64,000 nt of DNA from Lunularia cruciata. Taxonomy: Eukaryota; Streptophyta; Marchantiopsida; Lunulariales; Lunulariaceae. Positions 43,829-54,039 of the stretch are shown in pieces. The notes under the pieces are model-generated. The model was not told the DNA's origin. It searched no databases and saw nothing but the letters and a program-made list of their open reading frames with translations. Made by a program: the position numbers and the translations under genes. Each line of letters opens with the position of its first letter. Position 1 is the first letter of the stretch. Where the stretch lies: contig OX419757.1 in assembly GCA_948567375.1 (NCBI GenBank), positions 56,110,001 to 56,174,000 on the forward strand, written 5' to 3'.

Positions 43829-44240
43829 TGTAAAAGACCAAGACCAAGGAGAGAAATAGGAGAATGGAACCTCACATTGGGACACTTGAATGTGGGAAAA
43901 CTCCGAATGCCTAGCATGAGCCTTGGCTTTGATATTTATAGGTAGCATACAAGGCCCTTGAGAAGCTTCTCAAGAAACTTCCTCAAGCCACTTTCTTAGA
44001 GTGCAAGCCAAGTTAACTAGGAAGCTTCTCAAGAAGCTTCCTTCTAGAAGCTGCCTACTTGGCGTGCAAACTAAGCTAATTGGAAGCTTCTAGAAGCTAC
44101 TTACTTGAGGTGCAAGCTAAGCTAGCCGGGAAGCTTCCCAAGAAGCTTCCTAGATACTTCTAGAATATTCTAGGCTAATTTGTCTTATGTGCTACTTCAT
44201 AAGCCCGACTAACTTGGTCATTGAACTCCATATTGTTACA
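43829..44240 (-). repeat. 5' LTR of F2 copy b (412 bp)
   Basis: TGTAAAAGACC ... ATTGTTACA on the plus strand. It has one more internal sub-repeat (around 43985-44030) than the 368-bp partner LTR. Confidence 0.85.
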
Positions 44241-44245
44241 TTATA

Positions 44246-44755
44246 TATTAGATTAGGAAAGCCTTTGGCTACATGACTACCAAGTTTCATCTTGTGGGTT
44301 TACGATTGAAGGTGCTATAGTGTAGCGCATTGTCTCTTTTAGTATCCCTCCCTACTTCTAGCTTCTACAAGGGTGTATTACATGTAACATGGTCTATGTG
44401 CTAATAGGATCAAAGGATTTTGTCATATGTTTTTAGACATTGCACTTGAAAAGGATATTTTCATGTGGATCTACACTTGAGATTAAGAATACTCTCTTCT
44501 AGTATTTCTCATTGACCAACTTACTTACTTTTTATAGTTTCTCCTTCTCCAACCTTCTATCACATTTGAGAGCTTTTAATAAGAGGATCATATGAGTCTT
44601 TGGAGATATAATTGGCTCAAGGACCTTTGAGTGTGTGATAAAAAATTTAGCACATAGATGAACATCTCTATTGATCTTTTTAGGAGTATTATGTCTACAA
44701 TCTATGATGTACATGGTACTTGTAGCATTTTTGGGTAGTTGAGCTCTCTTTAGAT
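44246..44755 (+). pseudogene. H copy B, third segment (RT thumb region)
   Basis: Starts right after the TTATA duplication and aligns with 21140-21650 of copy A (RQAFG/AFDHLTTK-type, then KYKAWS-type and SFL/FDRRIMWVFGDII-type blocks in broken frames). It ends at AGAT (44752-44755), the left duplication of the M element. About 25 bases just before that do not align with copy A. Confidence 0.5.
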
Positions 44756-44907
44756 TGTCATGCCACTTGTAGTTCCGCATCTAGATGCTCGGACACTGGA
44801 GTTCCAATGATAGTAGTTAGAGTTATTCTAGCAGTTTCTCAGAGACTACTTTCCGACGGTTAGATTTTGTGTTTGGGGTATTGACTTCACGGTGGGGCCC
44901 ACTGTCA
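44756..44907 (+). repeat. Left end of M: LTR positions about 109-260 only
   Basis: Matches the minus strand of 15807-15656, i.e. the second part of the M-family LTR, and lacks the TGTGGCAC beginning. No clear primer-binding site follows at 44908. Confidence 0.6.
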
Positions 44908-45629
44908 CTTTGCACCATTTGCACCGTTGAGTGTGCCGTCAGAGCGACCATTAGGGTTTTAGTGCTAGCTTGAGTCCAGGGGGTATAGTTTCAAAGTGAG
45001 CTCCAGAGAGCTCACTTCTCTGATGTTGAGCCTTCGAGTTCCTGGCTATGGTGGACAGAGGCCGGCCAGAGTCACCCGGATTCTCTATGCTTGAGTGGGT
45101 GTGGCTTGACTGTAATCAGTGCCCAGTTGTTGGCAGTTTATAGAGTGATAGATCAAGTACTGATCGGAGTTGAGTTGAGTTGAGAGTGGTAAGCAATCTG
45201 ATTACATCAAAGAAGTGAAGTCAGGGGGAAATCGGGTGCATGAACTTTGAGTGTTGGTGGTATCTCCAAGCTCGGTGGATCATGGTAGCTTGATTCAAGT
45301 TTTGTGTTTCCCTAGTGTGCAGAAGCTCAATCGATTGATGCAGATTTGGCAGTTAAGCGGACGGTGTTCGGAAACGCTGGCCAAATTTCAAGCAAAGAAG
45401 GAGCAATTTTTGAGTAGTGGTTGTGATTTTGAGCTCAGGAGGTGAAGGCACGACCAATTTCCTGCGAGTTGGGCTTAGAAAGTCAAATTGAAGGTGGAGT
45501 TGGGAAGCTCTTCTCATGAAATTGTGATTTGGAAAAACCCGTTTTGTCAATTTGGCTCGAGTGGAAAGTTAGCAGGGGATTTGGCAGACATCCATCTTTA
45601 GGGTTTACGTCAGATTTATGTCAGATTTT

Positions 45630-45735
45630 GGCCAGAATTGGAGGAGTTTTTGCTATTTGGCCAGATTTGGAGGAGTTTCGCTAGTTTGGAGGACTTTCAC
45701 AGATTTGGAGAAGTTTTGCCAATTTTGGAGGAGGT
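45630..45735. repeat. Degenerate tandem repeat in the M leader, unit about 29 bp
   Basis: Units at 45630 and 45659 are variants of GGCCAGATTTGGAGGAGTTT; shorter, more diverged units follow. Confidence 0.5.
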
Positions 45736-45924
45736 TCAAAGTGGCAACAAGAAAGGCCTCATTTGGCTAAATTTTGGCGTTTAGAGGCATAGGGTTGTGG
45801 GCTATGAGAGGCTACGAAGGCCAGAAGGGCCAGCAAGCCAGCTTGTTGGCGTGAGGCTAGCTAGTTTAGAGTAGATCTTGGTCATTGGTTGGCAAAATCT
45901 GCCTTTCCTGCTAGATTGTGCGTA

Positions 45925-45990
45925 ACAGGGTTTGACCCCTAGATCTCTTGTTCCTAGACTGGTGCACTAGCCAACTGGTCCACCCTCACT
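45925..45990 (-). repeat. tRNA-like sequence (possible SINE head) in the M leader
   Basis: On the minus strand TGGACCAGTTGGCTAGTG (45965-45982) resembles a pol III A box and GGGGTCAAACCC (45928-45939) a B box, with tRNA-like spacing. I do not see a convincing acceptor stem, so a tRNA-derived SINE fragment is likelier than a tRNA gene. Confidence 0.35.
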
Positions 45991-46554
45991 TGTTGTCCTA
46001 GTGATTGTGCCATTGTTATCTATACACATGTAGCTTTGGCTAGGAGAGGTAGTTTGATCCCATTCTTGGTGATCCTGGCAGCTTAGGACTTAGATCCGAA
46101 CTGCTCTTATGTCAAATGCCAAATGGTTGCAGAGTCAGTCCCGTGTTGTGTTATGAGATGGAGGGTTTTTGTTTAGATTTCTTGTGATTGGATCCCCTCC
46201 ATTCTCTGCTTCTTGTTTGTGCACCATGTTTGTGTGAGGTGCCCTGACTTTTGAGCGTTGGTGCTCTGGTGTGCTCTCGATGGTGAGGCTAGAGTGATGA
46301 CCAGTCAGACTACCTTTGTTTCTCTCCGGTGAGGCAAGAAGTGATGACATACAGACCGTGAGAGTGCATGTTATGATGGCAGGTTACATGTTGCCCTTTC
46401 CCTTACTGTAGTTATCTCGGTTAGAGTTACATTAGTGGGTGGTGCTTAGTTGGTAATGGCACTTGGTGGTGTTGGCACTTGGTGGGGTACTTACGGTTGC
46501 GACTTGCGGTTGCAGTTGGTGGTTCGGGTTTGCTGTTGTGGTTACTTTGTCACG

Positions 46555-47574
46555 ATGGAGTTCTTTGGAGATTCCAGAGGAGTTAGCCCTACAGTACGCA
46601 GTGGGTTTACTCAGAGTGGTGTTTGGTATCAGCCTGTATCTCAGGTCCCAATGAGGGAGGAGATTGACTCTGAGTTGGAGTTTGACATAGGAGCTGATTC
46701 AGTTGAGAATGCACTTGGTGTGTCCGCACCGTTGTTGTGGGACATGGACAAGATTTATGGGGCCTCCAAAGGCCTTAAGCATTACTTTGGTACAGTGGGT
46801 ACCATTGAGTTGGATGACTTCATCCAAGAGTTCGATAGTTTGTGTGATCTGCAGCAGATGTGGAACCTGACTTTGTTCAGACCCTTCATGGCATGGAAGG
46901 GGTTGTTTAAGCATCTGGAGGGTCCGCCGATGGATGACTACCCTGAGTTCAGGAGAGCTCATTTGGAGGAGATTGAGTTATGGAGACAGTATTGGTCTCC
47001 ACACTATGTCTCCATCACTTCAGGCTCGGTGGCCAGGAGTAGATCGGCTGTACCCACAAGTTCTAGCTCGAGTAGTGTTGGTGGAGCTAGTGGAGGTGCA
47101 CTAGCTGGAGATAGTGCTACTACAAGTGGAGGTACTGCTGCAAGAGGTGGTGTGGTACCAAGGTTTAACCCCATGGTGGAGTTCTTCCTATGTTTGAGGC
47201 AGAACTACCAGGGAGTGCAGACTGACAAGCTGAGGAGCTTGCAGGAGTTTCAGCGGAAGGCTGGAGAGAGCCTACGCGAGGCACACACTCGCATGAGGCG
47301 GCTGATCAGTTTCACTCAGGGAGTTACTGAGGCCCAGGCAGTCCAGTTATGGTATGGGATACTAGACAAAGAGTTGCGATGTAGAGTTCGTGATGCTAGG
47401 TTGTTGCAGGCTACTTCGCCCACTTTGGCAGTAGTCTTTGGTTTGGTTGAGTGTATTGAGCTCAATATGGTGGAGGAGAGAGTGGTGACATCTAGATTTG
47501 GTAGGGAGACCTCATCCACGGCTGTGACTTCTTCTAGAGTGCAGCAGAGTGCACCACGCCCAGTTGGTTTTTGA
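46555..47574 (+). pseudogene. M element Gag, capsid part
   Basis: Open from 46450, but the Met at 46555 (MEFFGDSRGV) is the likelier start because the codons before it are Gly/Trp/Val-rich leader-like sequence. Gag features: LKHYFGTVGTIELDDFIQEF, MAWKGLFKHLEGPP, a Ser/Gly-rich linker (about 47050-47150), then FQRKAGESLREAHTRMRRL, a second gag-like helical block. It ends at TGA 47572-47574, where CGA to TGA explains the stop; the same frame continues to the zinc knuckles. Confidence 0.75.
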
Positions 47575-48027
47575 GGACAGGGTGGACAACCCAGATCCTA
47601 TGGAGCGAGTGGAGGGCCTAGTGGAGTTAGACCCTTACCCTCATTTTTGGGTCAGCAGCAGCCAGGGAGTGGTGGTGTTGCTTGTTGGACTTGTGGTGGA
47701 CCTCACCATAGGAGAGAGTGTACTTAGGGCAGAGGACCTGGTGCATCACAGCCAGTAGAGAGGCAGTGTGAGCATTGCCATAGATTTGGTCACACTAGTG
47801 ACCGGTGTTTTGACCTACACCCGGAGTTACGGAGTGGTAGGGCTGCTATGGTAGGTAGTAGAGGAGCTCCAGTTCATAGAGGACGAGGTGGTAGAGGTGG
47901 TGGTAGAAGATCTACACCTAGTAGGGGTGCAGTACCTGCCCTTACTTCTGACACAACTATGGCTACTCGGATTGAGCAGTTGGAGCAAAGATTGGCTAGT
48001 ATGGCTATTGCTTAGAGGAGATCAGAT
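47575..48027 (+). pseudogene. M element nucleocapsid: two zinc knuckles and Gly/Arg-rich tail
   Basis: Same frame as gag. CWTCGGPHHRREC at 47683-47721 is a near-canonical knuckle (one residue short between His and Cys). CEHCHRFGHTSDRC at 47767-47808 is a canonical C-x2-C-x4-H-x4-C. A Gly/Arg-rich segment follows (HRGRGGRGGGRRSTPS). TAG codons at 47725 and 48013 interrupt; both can be CAG with a C-to-T change. Confidence 0.75.
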
Positions 48028-49430
48028 TTGGGTGTTGAGGCTTCTACCTCATATGCTGGTGATAGAGATGCTTTGGACTTCATGTGCGGAGCAGCACAGG
48101 TGGATGCATCTGCAGCAATGACTAGGAGTACAGTACGTGCTCCAGAGCCTAGAGGAGCATCAGTGGAGTTGGAACCACAAAGAGGAGAGGTTGGGAGACA
48201 GGTCAGACTTCCCCAGTCTTTCACGCTATCTGAGGCATTACAGACAACATCCATGGTTCCTAGACGTCTCAGTGCAAGTGTGGTAGGTGGTGATGGAGTA
48301 CATGATGGACTACCTGCCAGTCAGCCACTTGCTACTACACAGACTGAGTCTAGCATGTTGTTGGGGGCGGCTCAGCTGATTATGCGGCATCCTTTGTTTT
48401 CAGCCAGTGACATGTTTACATTGGGAGTTGATCCAACCCTAGTGTTCCGGTTGGCTGCCATGTTGTGTGAGAGTAGGGATGGTGTAGTTCCTACTACTAG
48501 AGCAGAGGTGGTTGGTAGTAGAGCTGACTTGGTTGAGGAGCATGGGACCCGTTCAGCGACCAATGGTTTATGGCAGGCAGTAGCGGCTAGACTGAAGGAG
48601 TTGCCAGCTAGACCGGCCTTTGAGAGAGTGTGGTTTACACCTGGTGTTGTCCTATTGGATAACCAGAGGGGGATTTTTCGTTTGGTGGGACTTCAGGGAA
48701 GGTCTATACACCACAGAGAGTCTTGTTAGACTCTGGTACGCAGCCCCTTATGTTGGGGAAGGCTGCAGTTGTCGGTCTGGAGTTACAGAAGACCAATGTG
48801 GAGAGGTGTCCATTTCAGATCCAGACATCTCTAGGTGGTGGTTTGACACAGTACATCACACGTGGAGAGCTTGTTTTCCAAGTTCAGCCTGGTCATCCGA
48901 CTGATAGCTCGGTGGTGAGAGCTCAGGCTATTACGACGATAGTTGAGTCATATGATGTGCTAGTTGGGGGAGCAGTGTTATACCCCATGGGTTTTAGCAT
49001 TGACTATTGGGAGGAGACAACCTCTTATAGACCTGGTTGGCAGTCTAGTGAGGGACGGGTATGTCGCCTACCAGTACACTTTAGTAGTGGCAGTCTTGGC
49101 TCACTACAGTTCGGGACCATGGCAGCATCAGTTTTAGCTTTCAGCGGTGCAGTTACTTGGCCTGGTGACTTGTTGGAGGGGAACGCCCATGCAGAGGATA
49201 CTCCAGTACCAGAGGAGATCACTCGGCTTTGGAGTACAAGTGGGATTGTTCCATCCACCTTGGATGTTCCATTGTGGAGTTCAGAGGAGGCATTGCAGCA
49301 TCATGCAGATCAGTTGGTGCAGCAGGCTTGGAGTGGAGCCTTCGTACCATCAAGGGACGAGTGTGAGGATGAGCTTCCAGAGGCGATTGCTTTGACATCT
49401 CTGGATACCACACTCATTGCTTGGCAGTAT
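48028..49430 (+). pseudogene. M element linker and aspartic protease
   Basis: 48028-48665 is a linker without known motifs. After a frame change in the G run at 48667-48672, the protease reads GKVYTPQRVLLDSGTQPLML (48699 on) with an intact DSG active site, then YDVLVGGAVLYPMGF, the second-half hydrophobic-Gly motif of Ty3 proteases, near 48950. About 140 further residues lead into the methyltransferase in the same frame. It would cleave the polyprotein. Broken only by the frameshift at its start. Confidence 0.75.
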
Positions 49431-49439
49431 CCAGTAGAA

Positions 49440-50400
49440 GGGATATGCCTATTGGAGTTGTTTGGTGGGATCAGCACCGGATTAGTTGCGGTGTTACAGG
49501 CGGGTATACAAGTACAGAGGTACTTGTATGTAGAGAGAGATGAGACTACTAGGCAAAGTCTCTCTACATCATGTGGTACACTTGGCCTATCGGTATCCGG
49601 AGTTATTACCGATGTCAACAGTCAAAGGTTACCAGAAGGCCCTACCAGGAGACATTTCCTTACTGGGGGCGCATGACCTAGAGAGACATGGGCCTATTCA
49701 CTTGGTGATTTCTGGATGGCCATGTCAAGGACATACACGTGCGGGCCACGGTTTGGGTCTTCAAGATCCTTGTTCTGGTGTGTTTTGGGAGATATTACAG
49801 ATACTACGACATCTCCAGGTTCATCAGTCTGTTTTTCCAGCTTACCTTTTAGAGAACGTTCCTTTGATGGGTGATTCTTGCACTAGAGTGGTGGCGAGTA
49901 CACATCAGGTCCATTCTTGGATGGGACCTGCTGTATTGTTAGATGCAGCCAGAGTGGGATCACGGGCTCATCGTCTTTGTCTTTAGTGGACGAACATCTT
50001 ACCCAGAGAGGTTCTACAGCGTGCTTGTGATGGGATTCAGCGACTGGACCACATTCTTGTTGATGATATCTTGGATGTTGGGCGTCAGTCTCAGACAGTG
50101 GTAGTGGCTGATAGGTCACCTATAGTAGTGGTGAACCTAGTTGGACAGCTTAGAGCTGCATTTCCTACACTCATGAGTTTCCCAGGCTCTCATGCTTTTC
50201 GAGAGGGAGGACCTGGACTTGTTTGGGACTCACAGTTACAGCAGTTGGTGGAGCCCAATGCTGATGAGAGAGAGCGGGTGATGGGTTTTTGCACCGGTAT
50301 TACCGCTATTCCAGCACTGTCAAAGGCATCTAGGCGTCAGGTGTTAGGTCAGGCTATAGACCTGAACTGTTTGACCTGGATTGTGAGCCTTGGCTTGGCA
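49440..50400 (+). pseudogene. DNMT3/DRM-type cytosine-5 DNA methyltransferase domain inside pol
   Basis: Would transfer methyl groups from S-adenosylmethionine to DNA cytosine. Motif I LELFGGISTGL (about 49455) resembles LSLFDGIATG of DNMT3 proteins, followed by RYLYVERDE (acidic cofactor site). Motif IV WPCQG has the catalytic Cys (PCQ at 49720-49728). Motif VI LLENVP (Glu at 49852). Motif VIII region DAARVGSRAHRL is followed by WTNILP. Motif IX region ERERVMGFCTGI (50263). Motif X SKASRRQVLGQAIDLN (50320-50367). The domain sits between protease and RT in the same polyprotein. A 1-base frameshift near 49627 and TAG at 49984 inactivate this copy. Catalytic residues themselves are retained. 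Confidence 0.85.
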
Positions 50401-51830
50401 GAGCAGCGTAGGATGCGCTTGATAGGCATCACCACTTGGACACTTGTGAGCCTTGTGCCTATTGAGACGATTCAGGCACATGTTGGGGGCAATGGACCGA
50501 GTGGACATGGTATTCTTGGGACACATCCAGTAGCTACCAGGGAGAATGGTCTACTTGGAGTCCATCCAGGTGAGCGTAGGCTACTTGGATTACACCCTTG
50601 GTCCACATGGGATGCAACTAGAGGACGTGTGGAGCTTGCAGCCAGAGTGGAGGGAGTTTTTCACACAGAGGTTGGGACCTCTAGTGGTCGGAAGCATATC
50701 ACTATTGCTCCTAAGGGCCCAGTGTAGCAGTCAGTCAGTACGTCTTCCACTCCTAGTACTGTTACAGAGGATACTTGGGAGCCAGATCTTGGACCCAAGC
50801 TTATTGGGGAGGAAAGACGGAGGGTTTGGAGGTTCTTGAGGAGTCACACGAGTTGTTTTGCCTTCAGTATGAAGGATTTGGGTGCTCTAAAGGGACATGG
50901 TATACGGATTGAGCTGACTAGTGACACACCAATTTTCTGACGTCCTTATCAATATAGTGAGATGGAGAGGACATTGATTCAGAGCCGGAGTAGTGACTTT
51001 TTTGAGGCTGGTTTGGTGGAGATTTCACATGGAGAGTATGCATCAGCGACAGTGATGCCAGCCAAGAAGGATATGCATGGCAACTATACAGATAGGCAGA
51101 TGTGTGGAGATTACTGTCCTATCAACCGATAGACCAGGGCTGATCGGTATGCCATGCCTACACCGGAGGAGATTTTTGATGCGATTGGGCATGCAAAGAT
51201 CTTCAGTACTTTGGATCTTCGAGCGGCATATCATCGGTTGCCGATCAGAGAGGAGGATAAGTCCAAGACAGCATTTTGGGCTATTGATCCTCACGGCAAG
51301 GATGTGTTATATCAGTGGAGGTTCTTACCATTTGGGTTAAAGAACGCTCTTGTTGAGTTCCAGAGGGTCATGGATAGGATCCTAGTTGGATTGGATTTTG
51401 CTCGGTGCTATATTGATGACATTTTGGTTTATAGTACTACTGTGGAAGAGCATGAGAGACAGTTGTTGGAGGTGTTTGAGAGGTTGAGATCTCATGGACT
51501 CAAACTACATCCTGGGAAGTGTAGGTTCTTCCATGAGCAGGTTGAGTATTTGGGTCACACTATCTACCCCGGAGGACTTGGTGTTCAGCAGACCAAGGTG
51601 GAGGCTATTGCACGTATTCCTCAACCTACGGATGTGAGCAGAGTGCAAGCATTCCTTGGGTTGGCAAACTTCTATCGCCGCTATGTTAGAGGATTTAGTG
51701 CCATTGCCAAAGCCTTGACAAAGCTTACCAAGCTTACACAGGAGTGGTGTTGGGGAGATGAGCAGGAGAGAGCTTTTGTAGAGCTCAAGGAGAGGTTGAC
51801 ATCTGCTCCTATTTTGAGGAGATCAATCAG
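50401..51830 (+). pseudogene. M element reverse transcriptase
   Basis: A 150-residue spacer with HP/GLLGVHPGERRLLGLHP-type repeats comes first. RT starts near 50790 (KDLGALKGHGIRIEL). Blocks: ASATVMPAKKD, MCGDYCPINR, FSTLDLRAAYHRLPI, WRFLPFGLKNALVEFQ and the active site CYIDDILVYS (YIDD at 51409-51420), then GHTIYPGGLGV and FLGLANFYRRYVRGF, the RT-RNase H connection. TAG 50725, TGA 50938 and TAG 51130 interrupt; each can be a C-to-T change. Confidence 0.85.
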
Positions 51831-52200
51831 GGGACGACCATTTCAGGTTCACACTGATTGGAGTATGTTGGGGCTTGGAGTGGTGCTCACCCAGCATGAT
51901 GATGAGGGGAAGAAGTTTGTGGTGGCCTATGCTAGTCGCTCCAACAATTCAGCGGAGGCAAAGTATAGTTCATGTGAGGGAGAGTGCTTGGCAGCAGTTT
52001 GGGCAGTAGCACATTTCCAATGTTACCTATTTGGTAACCCCTTCACTCTCATCATTGATCAGCAGCCGCTGAAGTGGTTGATGGAGTCTGACAAGCTTTC
52101 AAGGAAGCTTGCATGATGGGCTCTGATTTTACAGGAGTATGATTTCATGGTTGTTCACAGACCTGGAGTGGTGAACCGTGATGCAGATGGGTTGAGTAGA
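51831..52200 (+). pseudogene. M element RNase H
   Basis: PFQVHTDWSMLGLGVVLTQ (first Asp), CEGECLAAVWAVAHF (Glu) and LIIDQQPLKWL (Asp) give the catalytic set, then VHRPGVVNRDADGLSR, the usual end. TGA at 52114 (from CGA) falls between LSRKLA and WALILQEYDF. It would remove RNA from the RNA-DNA hybrid. Confidence 0.8.
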
Positions 52201-52379
52201 AACCCATGTCCCATCCAGCAGGATCAGACCGGAGCACGTTGGCATGGTGAGACAGATGAGGAGATGGTGCCAAGTTGGCATGCATCGGCCTTTCTATGTA
52301 TATTTGCAGAGGCTTTGGTGGTATCTCTCAGCGCATACAAGAGGAGTTATTGAGGTCACCGATCCAGAGAGTGAAGATA

Positions 52380-53690
52380 TTGGTATAGTTCAGCGAGACA
52401 TTCATGATGATGTCTTAGTGATGGACTATCTTCACACTGGTGTTGTGGGTGGCACAGTTGGGGCCAAGGAGAGAGACCGTGTTCTTCAGCCAGCCAGACG
52501 GTTCAGATTGGAGGGTAGACACCTTTTGCGTGTATGGGAGGATGGTAGAGTGCGAGTAGTACCACTTCCATCTCAGAGACCACAGTTGGTCCGTCATGCT
52601 CATGAGGAGCTAGGACATTTTGGAGTAAAGCGTACATATAGCTTACTCCAGAGTCATTATTGGTGGCACGGTATGCAGACCAAGGTACAGCAGTTTGTTG
52701 CCAAATGTGTGGTTTGTGACCGAGTTAGAGCATCATTCAATGCTCCTACGCTATAGTTACACTTATTACCTATCATGGGATTGGGTTACCGTTGGAGTTT
52801 GGACTTCGCCGGACCTTTACCGCTGACTGTGAGACATCATTGGTATGTTTTGGTGATGGTGGATCACTTCTCCAAGTGGATTGAGTTGGTGGCACTTCCT
52901 GACAAGTCTAGTGAAGGGACAGCTTACTCGTTCCTAGATCGAGTTCTTAGTCATTTTGGTGCACCAGCCAAGGTTTTGACTGATCAGGGTACAAAGTTCT
53001 TGGGGGAGTTTCAGGTCTTGTGTGACAAGGCTTTGATTGATCATCATACTACATCCCGAGATCACCCTGAGGCAGATGGCTTAGCAGAGAGAGTGGTTCA
53101 GACGGTGAAGAGAGGATTGCAAAAGTATGGTTTGCAGAGAGGCCACTTGGGAGATTGGGATCTCCAGTTACCTTGGTTGGCCATGGGCTATCGGTTCAGC
53201 CGGCAAGCCTCCTTAGCATCCTTCTCTCCATACTTTCTACTCTATGGACAAGATCTAGATTAACCTATAGCCATTTGTCAAGATGCTACTATAGTTTTGG
53301 ACTTGGATGACCCTGATGTATGGATGAGCGCATGTTCTCAGCGGGCAGAGATCTTTCAGCGAGTGATGCCAATGGCCTTTGAGAACTTGGCGATTGCTCA
53401 GCATAGAGATACTTTATGCTATGCTACCATTCAAGGAGGATGTTATAGACCCTTGATCCATCGATTTCATCCAAGCGACTACGTATATCTACAGCAGATA
53501 GCACCGATGACACTTGATGTTTCTACAGGCCGCACTATCTTGAGAGTGCGCAAGGTTTTGCCATCTGGAGTCCTTGTGTTAGAAGGACGTGATGATGTTG
53601 TTTGGAAGGATCATGTGCGCAATTGTGCACCATGCCACCTCCCAAACATTGATGGTACTATGGACCCAAGCTTGGCACTTGTACGTGCAG
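52380..53690 (+). pseudogene. M element integrase
   Basis: In a different frame from RNase H, so a frameshift lies at 52200-52350. HHCC: HAHEELGHFGVKRT, HYWWHGM, CVVCDRVR. TAG at 52754. Core: SLDFAGP (first Asp), VLTDQGTKF (second Asp), DGLAERVVQTVKRGL (Glu). TAA at 53261. A C-terminal part follows: RFHPSDYVYLQQIAP and ILRVRKVLPSGVLVLEGRDD, then directly the PHD finger. All catalytic residues remain readable. Confidence 0.85.
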
Positions 53691-53693
53691 GCT

Positions 53694-53839
53694 TGAGGTG
53701 TATGTTATGTGGCTCTTCTGGTGGAGCTGCTACTATGTTAGTGTGTGATAGCTGTTCGAGAGGATGGCATATGGCATGTATGACTCCTCCTCTCACGGTG
53801 GTTCCTCAAGGACAGTGGTTATGTCCTAGATGTACTTGA
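53694..53839 (+). pseudogene. PHD finger at the C-terminus of the M integrase
   Basis: The last 46 residues form a C4HC3 PHD finger: CMLC, 11 residues, CDSC, SRGWH, MAC, 14 residues, CPRC and TGA-free end at TGA 53837-53839. The W two residues before the last Cys pair (GQWLCPRC) is also typical. PHD fingers usually read histone H3 tail marks. In this position it takes the place that the chromodomain has in chromoviruses and may guide integration; that role is inferred. All eight metal ligands are present. Confidence 0.9.
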
Positions 53840-54025
53840 CCTATAGCTAGTTCATTCTTTATATGGTATAGATTGCAGATAGGCGACTAACGATGGGGCT
53901 CCATAGCACCCAGCCTCCTGATCTTTGCCCATTAGAGGGTATACCATATCTAGAGTAGATGGCTATTTGGAGTAGATGGCTATCTAGAGTAGATGGCTAT
54001 CTGGAGTTAGAGGGACCTAACCGCC

Positions 54026-54039
54026 AGCTAGGGGGCGAT
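54026..54039 (+). other. Polypurine tract of the M element
   Basis: The purine-rich GCTAGGGGGCGAT directly precedes the LTR start TGTGGCAC at 54040. Confidence 0.65.

Larger units (their letters stand above)
30879..44240 (-). mobile_element. F2 chromovirus element copy b, host of a nested F1 element
   Basis: LTRs at 30879-31246 and 43829-44240, perfect duplication TTATA at 30874-30878 and 44241-44245, and initiator-Met primer site at 43816-43827. Without the nested F1 element it is about 5.6 kb. Minus-strand order: gag, protease, RT, RNase H, integrase, chromodomain. The nested F1 splits it between RNase H and the integrase HHCC domain. The C-terminal chromodomain places it among chromoviruses. 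It is old: the LTRs differ by an indel of about 45 bp and many substitutions, and all frames are broken. Confidence 0.9.

Noticed and set aside
45925-45990. Functional tRNA gene
   Set aside because: Box-like segments are present, but no clear acceptor stem or anticodon arm could be paired.
49440-50400. A cellular DRM methyltransferase gene or pseudogene next to a retroelement
   Set aside because: The domain is continuous in frame with protease upstream and RT downstream, has no introns, and stands in the middle of a complete gag-pol order.
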